Part shown: one piece after another, positions 19,052-27,465 of the stretch
Layout: each line of letters begins with the position of its first letter
Position numbering within the stretch: position 1 is the stretch's first letter
From: JBNAGF01 sp049801055
GTDB taxonomy: Bacteria; Pseudomonadota; Alphaproteobacteria; Rhodobacterales; Rhodobacteraceae
Length of the DNA: 64,000 nucleotides
Assembly (NCBI RefSeq): GCF_049801055.1
Contig: NZ_JBNAGF010000003.1
Span: 1-64,000 of the forward strand
Direction of reading: 5' to 3'
The notes under the pieces: generated by a model
What the model saw: only the letters and a program-made list of their open reading frames with translations
The model's database searches: none
Told to the model about the DNA's origin: nothing
Program-made: the position numbers and the translations under genes

Positions 19052-20206
19052 ATGCAAACCGAATCCGAGACCCGCTTTAGGGCTTACCGGGAGACCCGGA
19101 GATTTGCCAATCTCGACGGTCTTCGGTTCATTTGCATTACCATGGTGATGTGGCACCACGCACAGCCAATAGAAAAAGGCGCGGTCCGGTTTCTGGATCT
19201 CGGTTTTCTGGGGGTCGACTTCTTTTTCGTGCTGAGCGGTTTTCTGATCACGACGCTTCTATTGCGCGAGGTGGATCAATACGGGCGATTCTCGCTGAAA
19301 AATTTTTACATCCGCAGGGCTCTCAGGATTGTCCCGGTCTACTTCTTCGTCGTGAGCTGCGTGTCATTGTATTACATAGTTTTAGACGGGCAGAGCGAAC
19401 TGGCAAAACTGGTTCCGTATTACTTTCTCTTTCTGTCGAACTTCCTGGTCGATCATATTCCGCTGCTCTCAATAACTTGGTCCTTGTCGGTGGAAGAGCA
19501 GTACTATCTGCTCTGGCCGCTTTTGCTGTTGCTGCTGCCGGTTCGGGTGTTGCTGCCCGTCGGAATCGCGCTGGTAATCGTGAATGTAGCAGGAGGACTT
19601 GGTCTGTTCGGGCGGGATCCACCAGTGCTCGGACCTCTACGTTTTGCGCTGCCCAATGCGACTTATGCCCCTATTATTCTTGGATCTTTATTGGCGTTGT
19701 TGATGAATCGGGAGCGTGGATTTGCCGTTCTGTTCCGACTGCTCGGGCGAAGATGGACAGCCTTGGCCGGGTTCGCGGTGCTCTTGATCCTCTTTCAGAT
19801 CGTGCCTGAGGATATCAGAGGGCTTCCAAACCTCGCCATTCATCTGACGATGACGTCCACGCTGGCCGCATTGGTTCTGCGCGAAGACAATACCCTTTTG
19901 GGCTTTCTGCAGAACTCCGTGTTGGCGCGGATCGGGGCTATCAGCTATGGCATCTACCTTTACCATCTGATCGGGTTGGATATCGTCAACCGCGTGTTTG
20001 CGAAACTGGGCGCAGAAAATCTCTGGATCGTGTTTTTTGTCTACTACGCGGTGTCGGTGGCAATCGCAGAGTTCAGCTTCCGAACCCTCGAAGCCTATTT
20101 CCAGAACCTGCGGCCCAAGTTCTTGCGGAGCCCTTCCTCGCGCAAAGTCGACCCAAAAACCGGCACGGCGAAGAGTTGGCCTAGCGACCCAAAAACCGAC
20201 TACTGA
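19052..20206 (+). CDS. Acyltransferase family 3 (OafA/YrhL type) membrane protein
   Basis: A 384-aa integral membrane O-acyltransferase. The N-terminus has the family signature ANLDGLRFICITMVMWHHA with the conserved Arg and active-site His, and then FLGVDFFFVLSGFLIT. About ten hydrophobic segments follow, with TWSLSVEEQYYLLWPLLL in the middle. ATG at 19052 is preferred; the longer upstream frame overlaps the pta leader and has no family similarity. Such enzymes acetylate surface glycans or lipids. It is divergent from pta with no clear functional partner. Confidence 0.88.
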   Translation: MQTESETRFRAYRETRRFANLDGLRFICITMVMWHHAQPIEKGAVRFLDLGFLGVDFFFVLSGFLITTLLLREVDQYGRFSLKNFYIRRALRIVPVYFFVVSCVSLYYIVLDGQSELAKLVPYYFLFLSNFLVDHIPLLSITWSLSVEEQYYLLWPLLLLLLPVRVLLPVGIALVIVNVAGGLGLFGRDPPVLGPLRFALPNATYAPIILGSLLALLMNRERGFAVLFRLLGRRWTALAGFAVLLILFQIVPEDIRGLPNLAIHLTMTSTLAALVLREDNTLLGFLQNSVLARIGAISYGIYLYHLIGLDIVNRVFAKLGAENLWIVFFVYYAVSVAIAEFSFRTLEAYFQNLRPKFLRSPSSRKVDPKTGTAKSWPSDPKTDY

Positions 20207-20427
20207 TATCGGGTTCATGCGTCCAAGTCGGTCTGCAATCTTCTGGATCGTCTTCGGCAGGGCGTAGGAAAGGAATCATCGCCGAATTTGGTAACCCGGC
20301 CCAATCGTGGATATGTCTTCCGAGGGATTCTCTGACACAATCGATCCGCCTTTGGGTGGATTGTTCGGGTATCGACGAAAGTGCCAAATGCCTCGGACCA
20401 AGGGTTTCGAATTGCGCCCGGACTGGT

Positions 20428-21063
20428 TCAATCTGACCCGCCGCGCTCCTTACGTTCCGCCGCCCTTGCTTCGTTGGTCAATGGTTCGCGGGCTCCGGCT
20501 CGGATCACGGCCGGGTCGTAGGGCGTCCGAGAGAAAACTTCCCTTACCAGTCCGGAAAAAAAATCCAGCGATTTGCTCGGGTAAGACGGATCAAAGCTTG
20601 CCTGATCCCAGCGCTCACAGAACTCAGAACAATCGTCAAAATATGGGCTGCCCTTGTGGCTCTCTCTTTTATTGGGATCTGCGCCGACATGCTCTCCAAA
20701 GTAACGCAGCTGAAAGTCCCCATGCGCTTGCACGCACCATGTGACTTGTTCCCGGACAAAAGGTTTCAGGATCGTCGCGGCGTATTCGTCGTGGTTATGG
20801 GGCGCAAAGATGTCTCCGATGTCGTGCAGAAGCGCTGCCACGATCCAATCTGTGTCAGCCCCGTCGCGCCACGCACGTGTGGCGGATTGGACAGAATGGC
20901 CAAGGCGAGTGATCTGATATCCCGAAAGGCTTTCGTCCAACTCCACCAGCGCACCCAGAAGCCGATTTGCGGTTTCCTTCGTGTATTCGCGCTCTAGACG
21001 ATCGAGCAGGCGATAGTCTTCCTTATCGCCGTCCTTCATCTGAGTGAACTTGACCTTCTCCAT
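20428..21063 (-). CDS. HD-domain protein, PhnZ/TmpB-like mixed-valent di-iron oxygenase candidate
   Basis: A 211-aa protein with an HD domain. Features include DYRLLDRLEREY near the N-terminus, HSVQSATRA, the core LLHDIGD, PHNHDEYAA and WCVQAHGDFQ. The early Tyr/Glu-containing segment ahead of the HD core is what sets the PhnZ-type organophosphonate oxygenases apart from ordinary HD phosphohydrolases. Roseobacter TmpB oxidises hydroxy(trimethylamino)methylphosphonate to glycine betaine and phosphate. That would fit the betaine-type transporter in this window, though the genes are 9 kb apart. No partner dioxygenase (TmpA/PhnY) is seen. ATG at 21063 begins the homology. Confidence 0.72.
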   Translation of the reverse strand: MEKVKFTQMKDGDKEDYRLLDRLEREYTKETANRLLGALVELDESLSGYQITRLGHSVQSATRAWRDGADTDWIVAALLHDIGDIFAPHNHDEYAATILKPFVREQVTWCVQAHGDFQLRYFGEHVGADPNKRESHKGSPYFDDCSEFCERWDQASFDPSYPSKSLDFFSGLVREVFSRTPYDPAVIRAGAREPLTNEARAAERKERGGSD

Positions 21064-21274
21064 GGCTGACCTCCGAGGTTTGTCGCCGCTCTCAAGATTT
21101 ACTGCCGCGATCCAACAAGAAATCAATGAATTTGTGTGTTCTAGGCTTGTCTGACTACAAAGGCGCCGAATGAAACATGATACCCAGTCCGATCACCGCG
21201 CCTGCTCAGCGAATACTTGAACAAAAGGCTGATGACGTTTCTACTGCTTTCGAAAAGTCAAAAAGCTGAGCCGA

Positions 21275-22465
21275 ATGAACCCTCGACCCTCAAAGAGAAC
21301 GCAATTTTCGACATGGTTCTTTGCTCTGGGAACTATGACGTTGATTGTTGGCATCCTGTGGGTTGCCCGAGATTTTTTGATCCCTTTGGCCATAACGGGA
21401 TTGCTATTCATTCTTTCCTCTGCGCTTGTAGACAAGATCCGCCGATCACGGTTGTTTGGTTGGTCACCGCCCAATTGGCTGGCCCAAATTCTCAGTGTTG
21501 CGGTGATCATTGGCGCACTCCTTTTACTTGGGCTGATTGTCTCTTCTTCCGCAGATGACCTGCAGAGCGCCCTGCCCAGATACCGCGAACGACTGACAAA
21601 TCTGATCGGCAAGATAGAAGGCCTCTTGGGCCCGAGACTTGTCGATGCTGGGCACAAAGCGGCTGAAAATGTCGAAATCGGGTCTTGGTTGGGGGCAGCG
21701 GTCGGCCAGTTCGGCGGCGTGCTTTCGACCTTGGGTCTTGTTGCTCTCTATCTGGCGTTTCTGGTTTCCGAAAGACTCGCATGGATGGAGAAACTGCCTC
21801 GGCTTGTCGCGTCAGAAGAGGAAGCTCAACGCACCCAGAATATCCTGACGAGAATCTCGATTGGCGTGAAGCAGTACATGTGGGTCAACGCTGTCACCAG
21901 CGCGATGAGTGGCGTGGTTGCGTTTGTGATCTTCTCTTGGGTTGGGCTCGATTTTGCCCCTCTGCTGGCTCTCACAGTTTTTGTTGCCGGTTTCATTCCG
22001 AATATCGGGGCCTTTATCGGGATCGCTCTTCCGTCTCTCGTCGCATTGATCCAGTTCGACAGCCTGACACCATTCCTGATCGTGCTCTTTGGTTACGGGG
22101 CCGCCGATCAGTTCATCGCTAATGTCATCCAGCCGTCTATGCAGGGAAAATCCCTGAACCTCAGCACCTTTATGGTCATGGTTTCGCTAACGTTCTGGGC
22201 AACCTTATGGGGCGGCATCGGTGCTTTTCTTGCTATTCCACTGATGGTTGTGACGATGGTTGTTTGTTCGGAAATTCCCGCGACTCGTTGGCTAGCAGTC
22301 TTGCTGTCAAGCGACGGCCAATTGCAGGACGGGCAATCTGCGGAACCAAAAAACCAAAAGGTCGATTCCGAAAAGCCCGTGCGGCGCAAACGATCTAAGG
22401 AGCAACAGGAATTTGACGAAGAACTGGAACAGTTGCGCGCGGAGTTCGAAGGAAGAGATCGGTAG
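21275..22465 (+). CDS. AI-2E family transporter (PerM-like)
   Basis: A 396-aa inner-membrane protein of the AI-2E/PerM family. It shows paired hydrophobic segments at residues about 12-75, a soluble loop region (about 85-145), and five or so later segments including GFIPNIGAFIGIALPS and the family motif region QPSMQGKSLNLSTFMVMVSL. The C-terminal 50 residues are charged (KKPVRRKRSKEQQEFDEEL-like) and cytoplasmic. The family exports signals or ions in different bacteria, and the substrate here is unknown. A distant paralogue lies at 46167-47279. Confidence 0.85.
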   Translation: MNPRPSKRTQFSTWFFALGTMTLIVGILWVARDFLIPLAITGLLFILSSALVDKIRRSRLFGWSPPNWLAQILSVAVIIGALLLLGLIVSSSADDLQSALPRYRERLTNLIGKIEGLLGPRLVDAGHKAAENVEIGSWLGAAVGQFGGVLSTLGLVALYLAFLVSERLAWMEKLPRLVASEEEAQRTQNILTRISIGVKQYMWVNAVTSAMSGVVAFVIFSWVGLDFAPLLALTVFVAGFIPNIGAFIGIALPSLVALIQFDSLTPFLIVLFGYGAADQFIANVIQPSMQGKSLNLSTFMVMVSLTFWATLWGGIGAFLAIPLMVVTMVVCSEIPATRWLAVLLSSDGQLQDGQSAEPKNQKVDSEKPVRRKRSKEQQEFDEELEQLRAEFEGRDR

Positions 22466-22862
22466 TCCGGTCCATGTCCAAGGCCTGAAATGAGTCCGTG
22501 CCGAAACGTCTTTGGCAATGAAATGAGTAGCATTGCCACTCGGGACCAGAACCGGAGCCTGTAGAGCGGAAGGATTCTCGCTCATCTGAACCATCAATGA
22601 GTGAAGGCCAGGCGAAATTCTGGAAACGACAAACCTTCGGTCGAAAGAGGCGCCGGTGGTTTCGGCCGCAAGTCTCGCGAGTCGGCGCGTCGAGACCTTC
22701 AACACAATCTCCGCACAGCGGACCTTGGGTCGATTCAGCGGCTCAAAGCCCGACTGAGAGTGCAGATGACCGGATTGAGCCCAATGCGGGCCTAACCTTC
22801 TTACTTTCTTACGCAGTGCATTGGAGCTTGCAGTTGAGCCGCGGAGCAGGCAAGCGAGGTGT
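22466..22862. other. Gene-free spacer, degenerate sequence
   Basis: Between the AI-2E and MFS genes I see no credible gene. The short frames overlap each other and lack ribosome-binding sites. The text around 22660-22790 (phrases such as GCGGACCTTGGG and GAGCCCAATGCGGGCC) resembles the degraded interspersed spacer sequence also seen near 33400 and 41700. Confidence 0.4.
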
Positions 22863-24125
22863 ATGAAAGCTGCTGGTTTCTTCGTCCAGAATGCCCCTTT
22901 TCTCGCCGCCGGGGCACTGATGACGTTCATGTCCAGTTTTGGGCAGACGTTCTTTATCTCGATTTTCGCAGGTGAAATTCAGGAGGCCTTTGGCCTGAGC
23001 CACGGCCAGTGGGGCGGTATCTATATGATGGGTACAACCTTGTCGGCCTTGGTGATGGTCTGGGCTGGCGGGTTGACCGATATTTTCCGGGTTCGCGTTC
23101 TCGGGCCGGTGGTTTTGATCGGGCTGGCAGCAGCCTGTATGGCTATGTCGCTGAACCGGCTGGTTTGGTTGTTACCCTTGGTGGTTTTCTCTTTGCGGTT
23201 CTTCGGTCAGGGTATGAGCAGTCACATTGCCGTGGTCGCTATGGCGCGCTGGTTCGTGGCAACGCGCGGACGGGCATTGTCGACGGCATCGCTCGGGTTT
23301 GCCTTTGGCGAGGCTTTTCTCCCTATCCTGTTCGTAGCATTGATGACCTTAATAGATTGGCGATACCTTTGGCTTGTGGGTGCAGTACTTTGTCTTGCAG
23401 GTGTTCCGCTGCTGGGTTGGTTGCTTGGCAAGGAGCGCACACCAAAAAAGCTGGCGAAAAGTCCGGGCAATGTGGGTATGCACGGATTGCACTGGACCCG
23501 CGGCCAAGCGCTGCGAGCCCCGTTATTCTGGATCATGGTGCCAGCAACTTTGGGACCGGCGGCTTTCAACACCGCTCTGTTCTTTCATCAGGTCCACCTA
23601 GCAGAGGTTAAGGGCTGGAGCCATATTGAGCTGGTATCGTTCTTCCCGCTCTACACGCTGGTGTCGATCATGGCGATGGTGCTTTCGGGCTGGGCGCTTG
23701 ATCGGTTTGGCGCTGCCCGGCTGACGCCTTTCTACCAATTGCCGATGGTCGCAAGTTTTCTTATTCTTGCTATGGCATCAGGGCCGGTTGCAATGTTTTT
23801 TGGCTTCTTATTCCTCGCGCTGACAACAGGAGCGAATGCAATTCTGCCCAACGCCTTCTGGGCGGATTTCTATGGCACCGCCCATATCGGCTCGATCAAG
23901 GCGATGGCGGCGGCGGTGATGGTCTTGGGATCGGCCATTGGCCCGGGACTGACAGGGCTGATGATCGATCTAGGTTTTGGGCTGGAAAGCCAGTTCATCG
24001 CAATTGCAGGGTATTTTGTCTTTGCAACGGTTCTGATGGCACTTGGAATCGGAAAAGCGGCACCAACACTGCGCCGCGGTTCGGACCAGCCAAACTCGCG
24101 CAGCCAAAGTCACGAGAGGACATGA
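22863..24125 (+). CDS. MFS transporter
   Basis: A 420-aa major facilitator with about twelve hydrophobic segments. It has a typical MFS cytoplasmic loop (ATRGRALSTASLGFAFGEA) between segments 4 and 5, and LDRFGAARLTPFYQ in the loop after segment 8. ATG at 22863 is preferred over the in-frame ATG 14 codons upstream because hydrophobic segment 1 begins soon after and AGCGAGG lies just upstream. It stands alone between two transporters and IS debris. The substrate is unknown. Confidence 0.85.
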   Translation: MKAAGFFVQNAPFLAAGALMTFMSSFGQTFFISIFAGEIQEAFGLSHGQWGGIYMMGTTLSALVMVWAGGLTDIFRVRVLGPVVLIGLAAACMAMSLNRLVWLLPLVVFSLRFFGQGMSSHIAVVAMARWFVATRGRALSTASLGFAFGEAFLPILFVALMTLIDWRYLWLVGAVLCLAGVPLLGWLLGKERTPKKLAKSPGNVGMHGLHWTRGQALRAPLFWIMVPATLGPAAFNTALFFHQVHLAEVKGWSHIELVSFFPLYTLVSIMAMVLSGWALDRFGAARLTPFYQLPMVASFLILAMASGPVAMFFGFLFLALTTGANAILPNAFWADFYGTAHIGSIKAMAAAVMVLGSAIGPGLTGLMIDLGFGLESQFIAIAGYFVFATVLMALGIGKAAPTLRRGSDQPNSRSQSHERT

Positions 24126-24325
24126 GGTAGCGTGTTATAAATCAAATGAAGTTGCGCGATTGAGTTGCCCGCTTTTAGCGGGCAAACAGGCCATCGGCAC
24201 CGAACCTAATTCGGTCATTCGTTGAGCTGCATCCGGGGCCTTGAAGGTAGGAGAATAAATTACTCGAGGTGTCTTTGCCCCCTTAAAACTGGGCCACTAT
24301 TTTGGCTGAGAAAGGGAACTATGAA

Positions 24326-24460
24326 ATGGGTCGGAAGCGATACTCGGACGAAGACATTCTGAAGCTGCTGTGTGAGATCGAGTTGAAGCTGGCGGATGGC
24401 AACGATGTGCGTTTGGCCTGTCGTAGCGTTGGCGTCAGTGATGCGACTTTGCCCGGCGTC
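24326..24460 (+). pseudogene. IS3-family orfA fragment (5' end only)
   Basis: The reading frame begins MGRKRYSDEDILKLL and continues through ADGNDVRLACRSVGVSDAT. This is the N-terminal helix-turn-helix part of an IS3-family OrfA. After SVGVSDAT the expected YYxWRK continuation is replaced by unrelated text. A GTGTCTTTGCCCCC block at 24270-24283 looks like the left end of the element. No OrfB follows, so this is a dead remnant bordering the sulfatase gene. Confidence 0.75.
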
Positions 24461-24644
24461 GCCAAGCAGATCCTCAGGTCGCTCGCAGCCTTTCAGAATT
24501 TCATCCAGCATTTCTTTGGAAATTGTGATCCTTGCTTCCTATTGAAGAAACATGGACCAGATCAGCCATACACAGAAGATCCGACACTCTCGCTGCGAGG
24601 ACTAGGTCGAGGAACCACTGCCTTTGGCGAAATGCCCTCAGACT

Positions 24645-24678
24645 AAGAAAATTTCCAGCCGCAATTTCTCGCGGCTGG
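24645..24678 (-). terminator. Rho-independent terminator of the sulfatase gene
   Basis: On the minus strand an 8-bp stem CCAGCCGC/GCGGCTGG (24671-24678 with 24655-24662) and an 8-nt loop are followed by AAATTTTCTTAG. It lies 22 bp past the sulfatase stop. Confidence 0.75.
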
Positions 24679-24699
24679 CCGTGTTTTGCGCTTGCGCAA

Positions 24700-27057
24700 C
24701 TACTCCAGTGTAAGATTCACGACGACTTTCTCGATCCCACCGGGGAAGTCGAAGGGAACATGGTAGCTTTCGCTCACCGGCTCACCTGCATCCGACCCGA
24801 CGTCGAAGGTCTCGTCCAACGAGATCCGGTAACCCATGGTCCGGTCGATCCGGCCTTCGGCAACCATTGTATCGTCGACAAACAATTTGCCTGTGCCACC
24901 CTTGCCAGCTCCGCCGCCGTCATACTCGAACTCGTAGTGGATCACGTGCTTGCCGGGTGTCAGTACATCGCCCTGAATGTTGTATCGCTCCAGGTTGGCA
25001 ACATTGTAGGTGTAGATGGGTTTGCCATCGAGCACATAGAGCGCCCAGCCGCCGAAGCGGCCGCCCTGAGTGACCAGCATTCCGTCCGTGTCGCCTTCGC
25101 CGATCTCAATATGTGCCGTGATCGTATGTGACTTGTTCTTGAAGTCAGGTGCAGTGCCTTCCGGGATACGCCTCATGTTGTCGTAATAGGTGAACGTATC
25201 CCGTCCCAAAGTCAGGCTGGGGCGTAATGCAACGTCCAAACGCGGAACCTTGTCGTTGTCGATGGGGAACACGTCATACTTCCGTGCTTCGCCATAGAAC
25301 AGGTACTGAAGCTCCTTGAGTTTCTCAGGATGTTTGTCAGCCAGATTCTCCGATTGCGAGAAGTCTTCTGCCACGTTGTAGAGTTCCCACGGCCAATCGT
25401 TGATGACGTCACTTTTCTTTGTCACACTGATCCAAGGTGCTTCTGGTGGTGTCGTAGTGGCAACCCATCCGTCACTGTAGATGGCACGATTGCCCATCAT
25501 TTCGAAGTATTGGGTTCTTCGCGTCGATGGCGCTTCGGCATCATTGAATGCATACATCATGCTGGTGCCTTCAATCTGAGACTGTGCCACTCCATTGATC
25601 GAATGTGGTGCTGGAACGCCGACCGCCTCCAGGATCGTTGGCATGATGTCGATCACATGGTGGAACTGGCTGCGCACCTCTCCTTTGCCTTCAATCTTGG
25701 CAGGCCAGGAAATGATCATCCCGTTCCGGGTTCCGCCAAAGTGGCTGGCAATCTGCTTGGTCCACTGGAACGGTGTATTCATTGCGTGCGCCCAGGCCGC
25801 GGGGAAGTGGCCAAAGGTATTCGGGCCCCCGAGTTCATCCATGCGTGCATAGGTGTCTTCAAAGGGCACCATAATGTTGTTGAAGAACGTCATTTCGTTC
25901 AACAACCCATCTGGACTACCTTCGGCGCTCGCACCGTTGTCACCCATGAGATAGATCACCAGCGTGTTGTCCATCTCGCCGGTTTCCTCGATGGCATCCA
26001 GAATCCGGTTGATCTGGTGGTCCATGTGCGCAAGCGCAGCGGCATAAACCTCCATCATCCGGGCATAGAGCTCCTTTTGTTGGTCATTCAACGAATCCCA
26101 GGCCCGCAGTTGCTCAGGGCGAGGTGTCAACTTGGTGCCTGGTGGGATGATCCCTTTTTTGATCATGTTGGCGTGGATCTGCTTGCGCATCTCATCCCAA
26201 CCCATGTCGAACTGACCCTTGAACCTGTCGATCCATTCTTTGGGCGCATGGTGAGGCGCGTGAGACGTGCCAGGCGCATAGTAGACAAAGAATGGCTTGT
26301 CAGGTGCCAGAGCGTTTTGTTCGCGGATATAGTTTATGGCTCGATCCGCCATGTCTTCGTCGAGGTGATAATCCTCGGTGTTCGGTGGCTCAACCGGCTT
26401 TGTGCCGTCAAAGATAGCCGGGGTGAACTGGCTTGTATCGCCGCCGATGAACCCGAAGAACTGTTCGAAACCAAGCCCTGTTGGCCACAGATCAAACGGG
26501 CCGGCCTGGCTCGATTGCCAATCTGGGACATTGTGGTTCTTCCCGTACCAGGCCGTGTTGTAACCGTTGCCCTTGAGAATCTCGGCAATGCTTCCGTTTT
26601 CCTTGGGCATCAAGGAGTTGTACCCTGGAAATCCGGTTCCGATCTCCATGATGACGCCAGTGGCGTTGGAATGGTGGTTGCGGCCGGTAATCAGAGCAGA
26701 GCGTGTCGGAGAGCAAAGAGCCGTGGTGTGCATCTGGGTAAAGAGAAGCCCTTCAGCCGCCAACCTGTCGTACGCCTCTGTCGGAACCGGACCACCAAAG
26801 GCTGTCGGTGCCCCGAAGCCTACATCATCCGGCATGATCAGAAGGATATTTGGAGCGCCTTCCGGTGCAGTAACCTGTCTCGGAAAATCCAGGGTAGATT
26901 CGCCGGTCCGAAGCCCCATGTGGCCCTGAAACTCAGTCATTGGAATTGGAAGGACCGATCTATCCCAACTGTCTCCGTCTGCGGCTTGTCCCACTGACGG
27001 CGACAAGCCCGCCAGCCCTACAACTCCAGCCAGCGCAATAGATAACGCCACTCTCAT
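24700..27057 (-). CDS. Secreted arylsulfatase-type sulfatase (long form)
   Basis: A 785-aa sulfatase that should hydrolyse a sulfate ester in the periplasm. ATG at 27057 has GGAGAGC upstream and is followed by a Sec signal peptide ending near SVGQAADG. The metal site NILLIMPDDVGFG is followed by the formylglycine signature CSPTRSALITGRN, with Cys115 as the residue to be modified. Later come YGKNHNVPDW and VIYLMGDNGASAEGS. The C-terminal 250 residues form an extra domain, which makes the protein much longer than the roughly 530-aa AtsA class. It needs a formylglycine-generating enzyme, and none is seen in the window. It lies downstream of a DUF1254 gene in the same direction and between IS3 remnants, so transfer or rearrangement is likely. 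Confidence 0.9.
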   Translation of the reverse strand: MRVALSIALAGVVGLAGLSPSVGQAADGDSWDRSVLPIPMTEFQGHMGLRTGESTLDFPRQVTAPEGAPNILLIMPDDVGFGAPTAFGGPVPTEAYDRLAAEGLLFTQMHTTALCSPTRSALITGRNHHSNATGVIMEIGTGFPGYNSLMPKENGSIAEILKGNGYNTAWYGKNHNVPDWQSSQAGPFDLWPTGLGFEQFFGFIGGDTSQFTPAIFDGTKPVEPPNTEDYHLDEDMADRAINYIREQNALAPDKPFFVYYAPGTSHAPHHAPKEWIDRFKGQFDMGWDEMRKQIHANMIKKGIIPPGTKLTPRPEQLRAWDSLNDQQKELYARMMEVYAAALAHMDHQINRILDAIEETGEMDNTLVIYLMGDNGASAEGSPDGLLNEMTFFNNIMVPFEDTYARMDELGGPNTFGHFPAAWAHAMNTPFQWTKQIASHFGGTRNGMIISWPAKIEGKGEVRSQFHHVIDIMPTILEAVGVPAPHSINGVAQSQIEGTSMMYAFNDAEAPSTRRTQYFEMMGNRAIYSDGWVATTTPPEAPWISVTKKSDVINDWPWELYNVAEDFSQSENLADKHPEKLKELQYLFYGEARKYDVFPIDNDKVPRLDVALRPSLTLGRDTFTYYDNMRRIPEGTAPDFKNKSHTITAHIEIGEGDTDGMLVTQGGRFGGWALYVLDGKPIYTYNVANLERYNIQGDVLTPGKHVIHYEFEYDGGGAGKGGTGKLFVDDTMVAEGRIDRTMGYRISLDETFDVGSDAGEPVSESYHVPFDFPGGIEKVVVNLTLE

Positions 27058-27291
27058 AGTTTGCTCTCCCGTAACCAACTAAAATGTTTTGAAATGCGGC
27101 TATCAAAATGACCGAGGGAACGTTCATTTCGGAATCAGCCGCTTCTCGGTGAACCCGCTGAGAATACCGGCCCAGACGGCTCAAATGTCGGAAAATGCGC
27201 GGCCCCGAAATTTTTCTTCAATGCCATGATCAGGACAACCAAATTTGGCTTCCACATAGATCGGGGCTGTGTAGACCAGTCACCCGAGCGC

Positions 27292-27322
27292 TTCCCTACA
27301 GCCGAGCTTCGGCTGTAGGGAA
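27292..27322. other. Perfect 14-bp inverted repeat
   Basis: TTCCCTACAGCCGA (27292-27305) and its exact complement (27309-27322) are separated by three bases. Neither side has a T run. It lies between the DUF1254 gene and the sulfatase on the shared transcript direction, so it could be an mRNA-stabilising or processing hairpin, or an operator. No role can be assigned. Confidence 0.7.
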
Positions 27323-27421
27323 TACAAGGGCACATTGGTCAGCCTAGCGTATACCAAATTGGTGCACTTGTTCTTCGGGTTCTCAATTTTTTGGAACCTG
27401 GATCCATCGCAGGTGCGGTCA

Positions 27422-27455
27422 GTCGAAAGGGCGGCCCGTGACCAGGCCGCCCCCT
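27422..27455 (-). terminator. Probable terminator after the DUF1254 gene
   Basis: On the minus strand GGGCGGCC/GGCCGCCC (27445-27452 with 27429-27436) forms an 8-bp GC stem with an 8-nt loop, preceded by AAAAGG and followed by TTTCG. It lies 13 bp past the TAG that would end the repaired DUF1254 frame. The T tract is short. Confidence 0.6.
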
Positions 27456-27465
27456 TTTGTTCAGT

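Noticed and set aside
25330..26997. A 555-codon plus-strand open frame opposite the sulfatase
   Set aside because: It is the antisense shadow of the sulfatase gene, which has a signal peptide, the CSPTR motif and a terminator. The antisense product has no recognisable domain.
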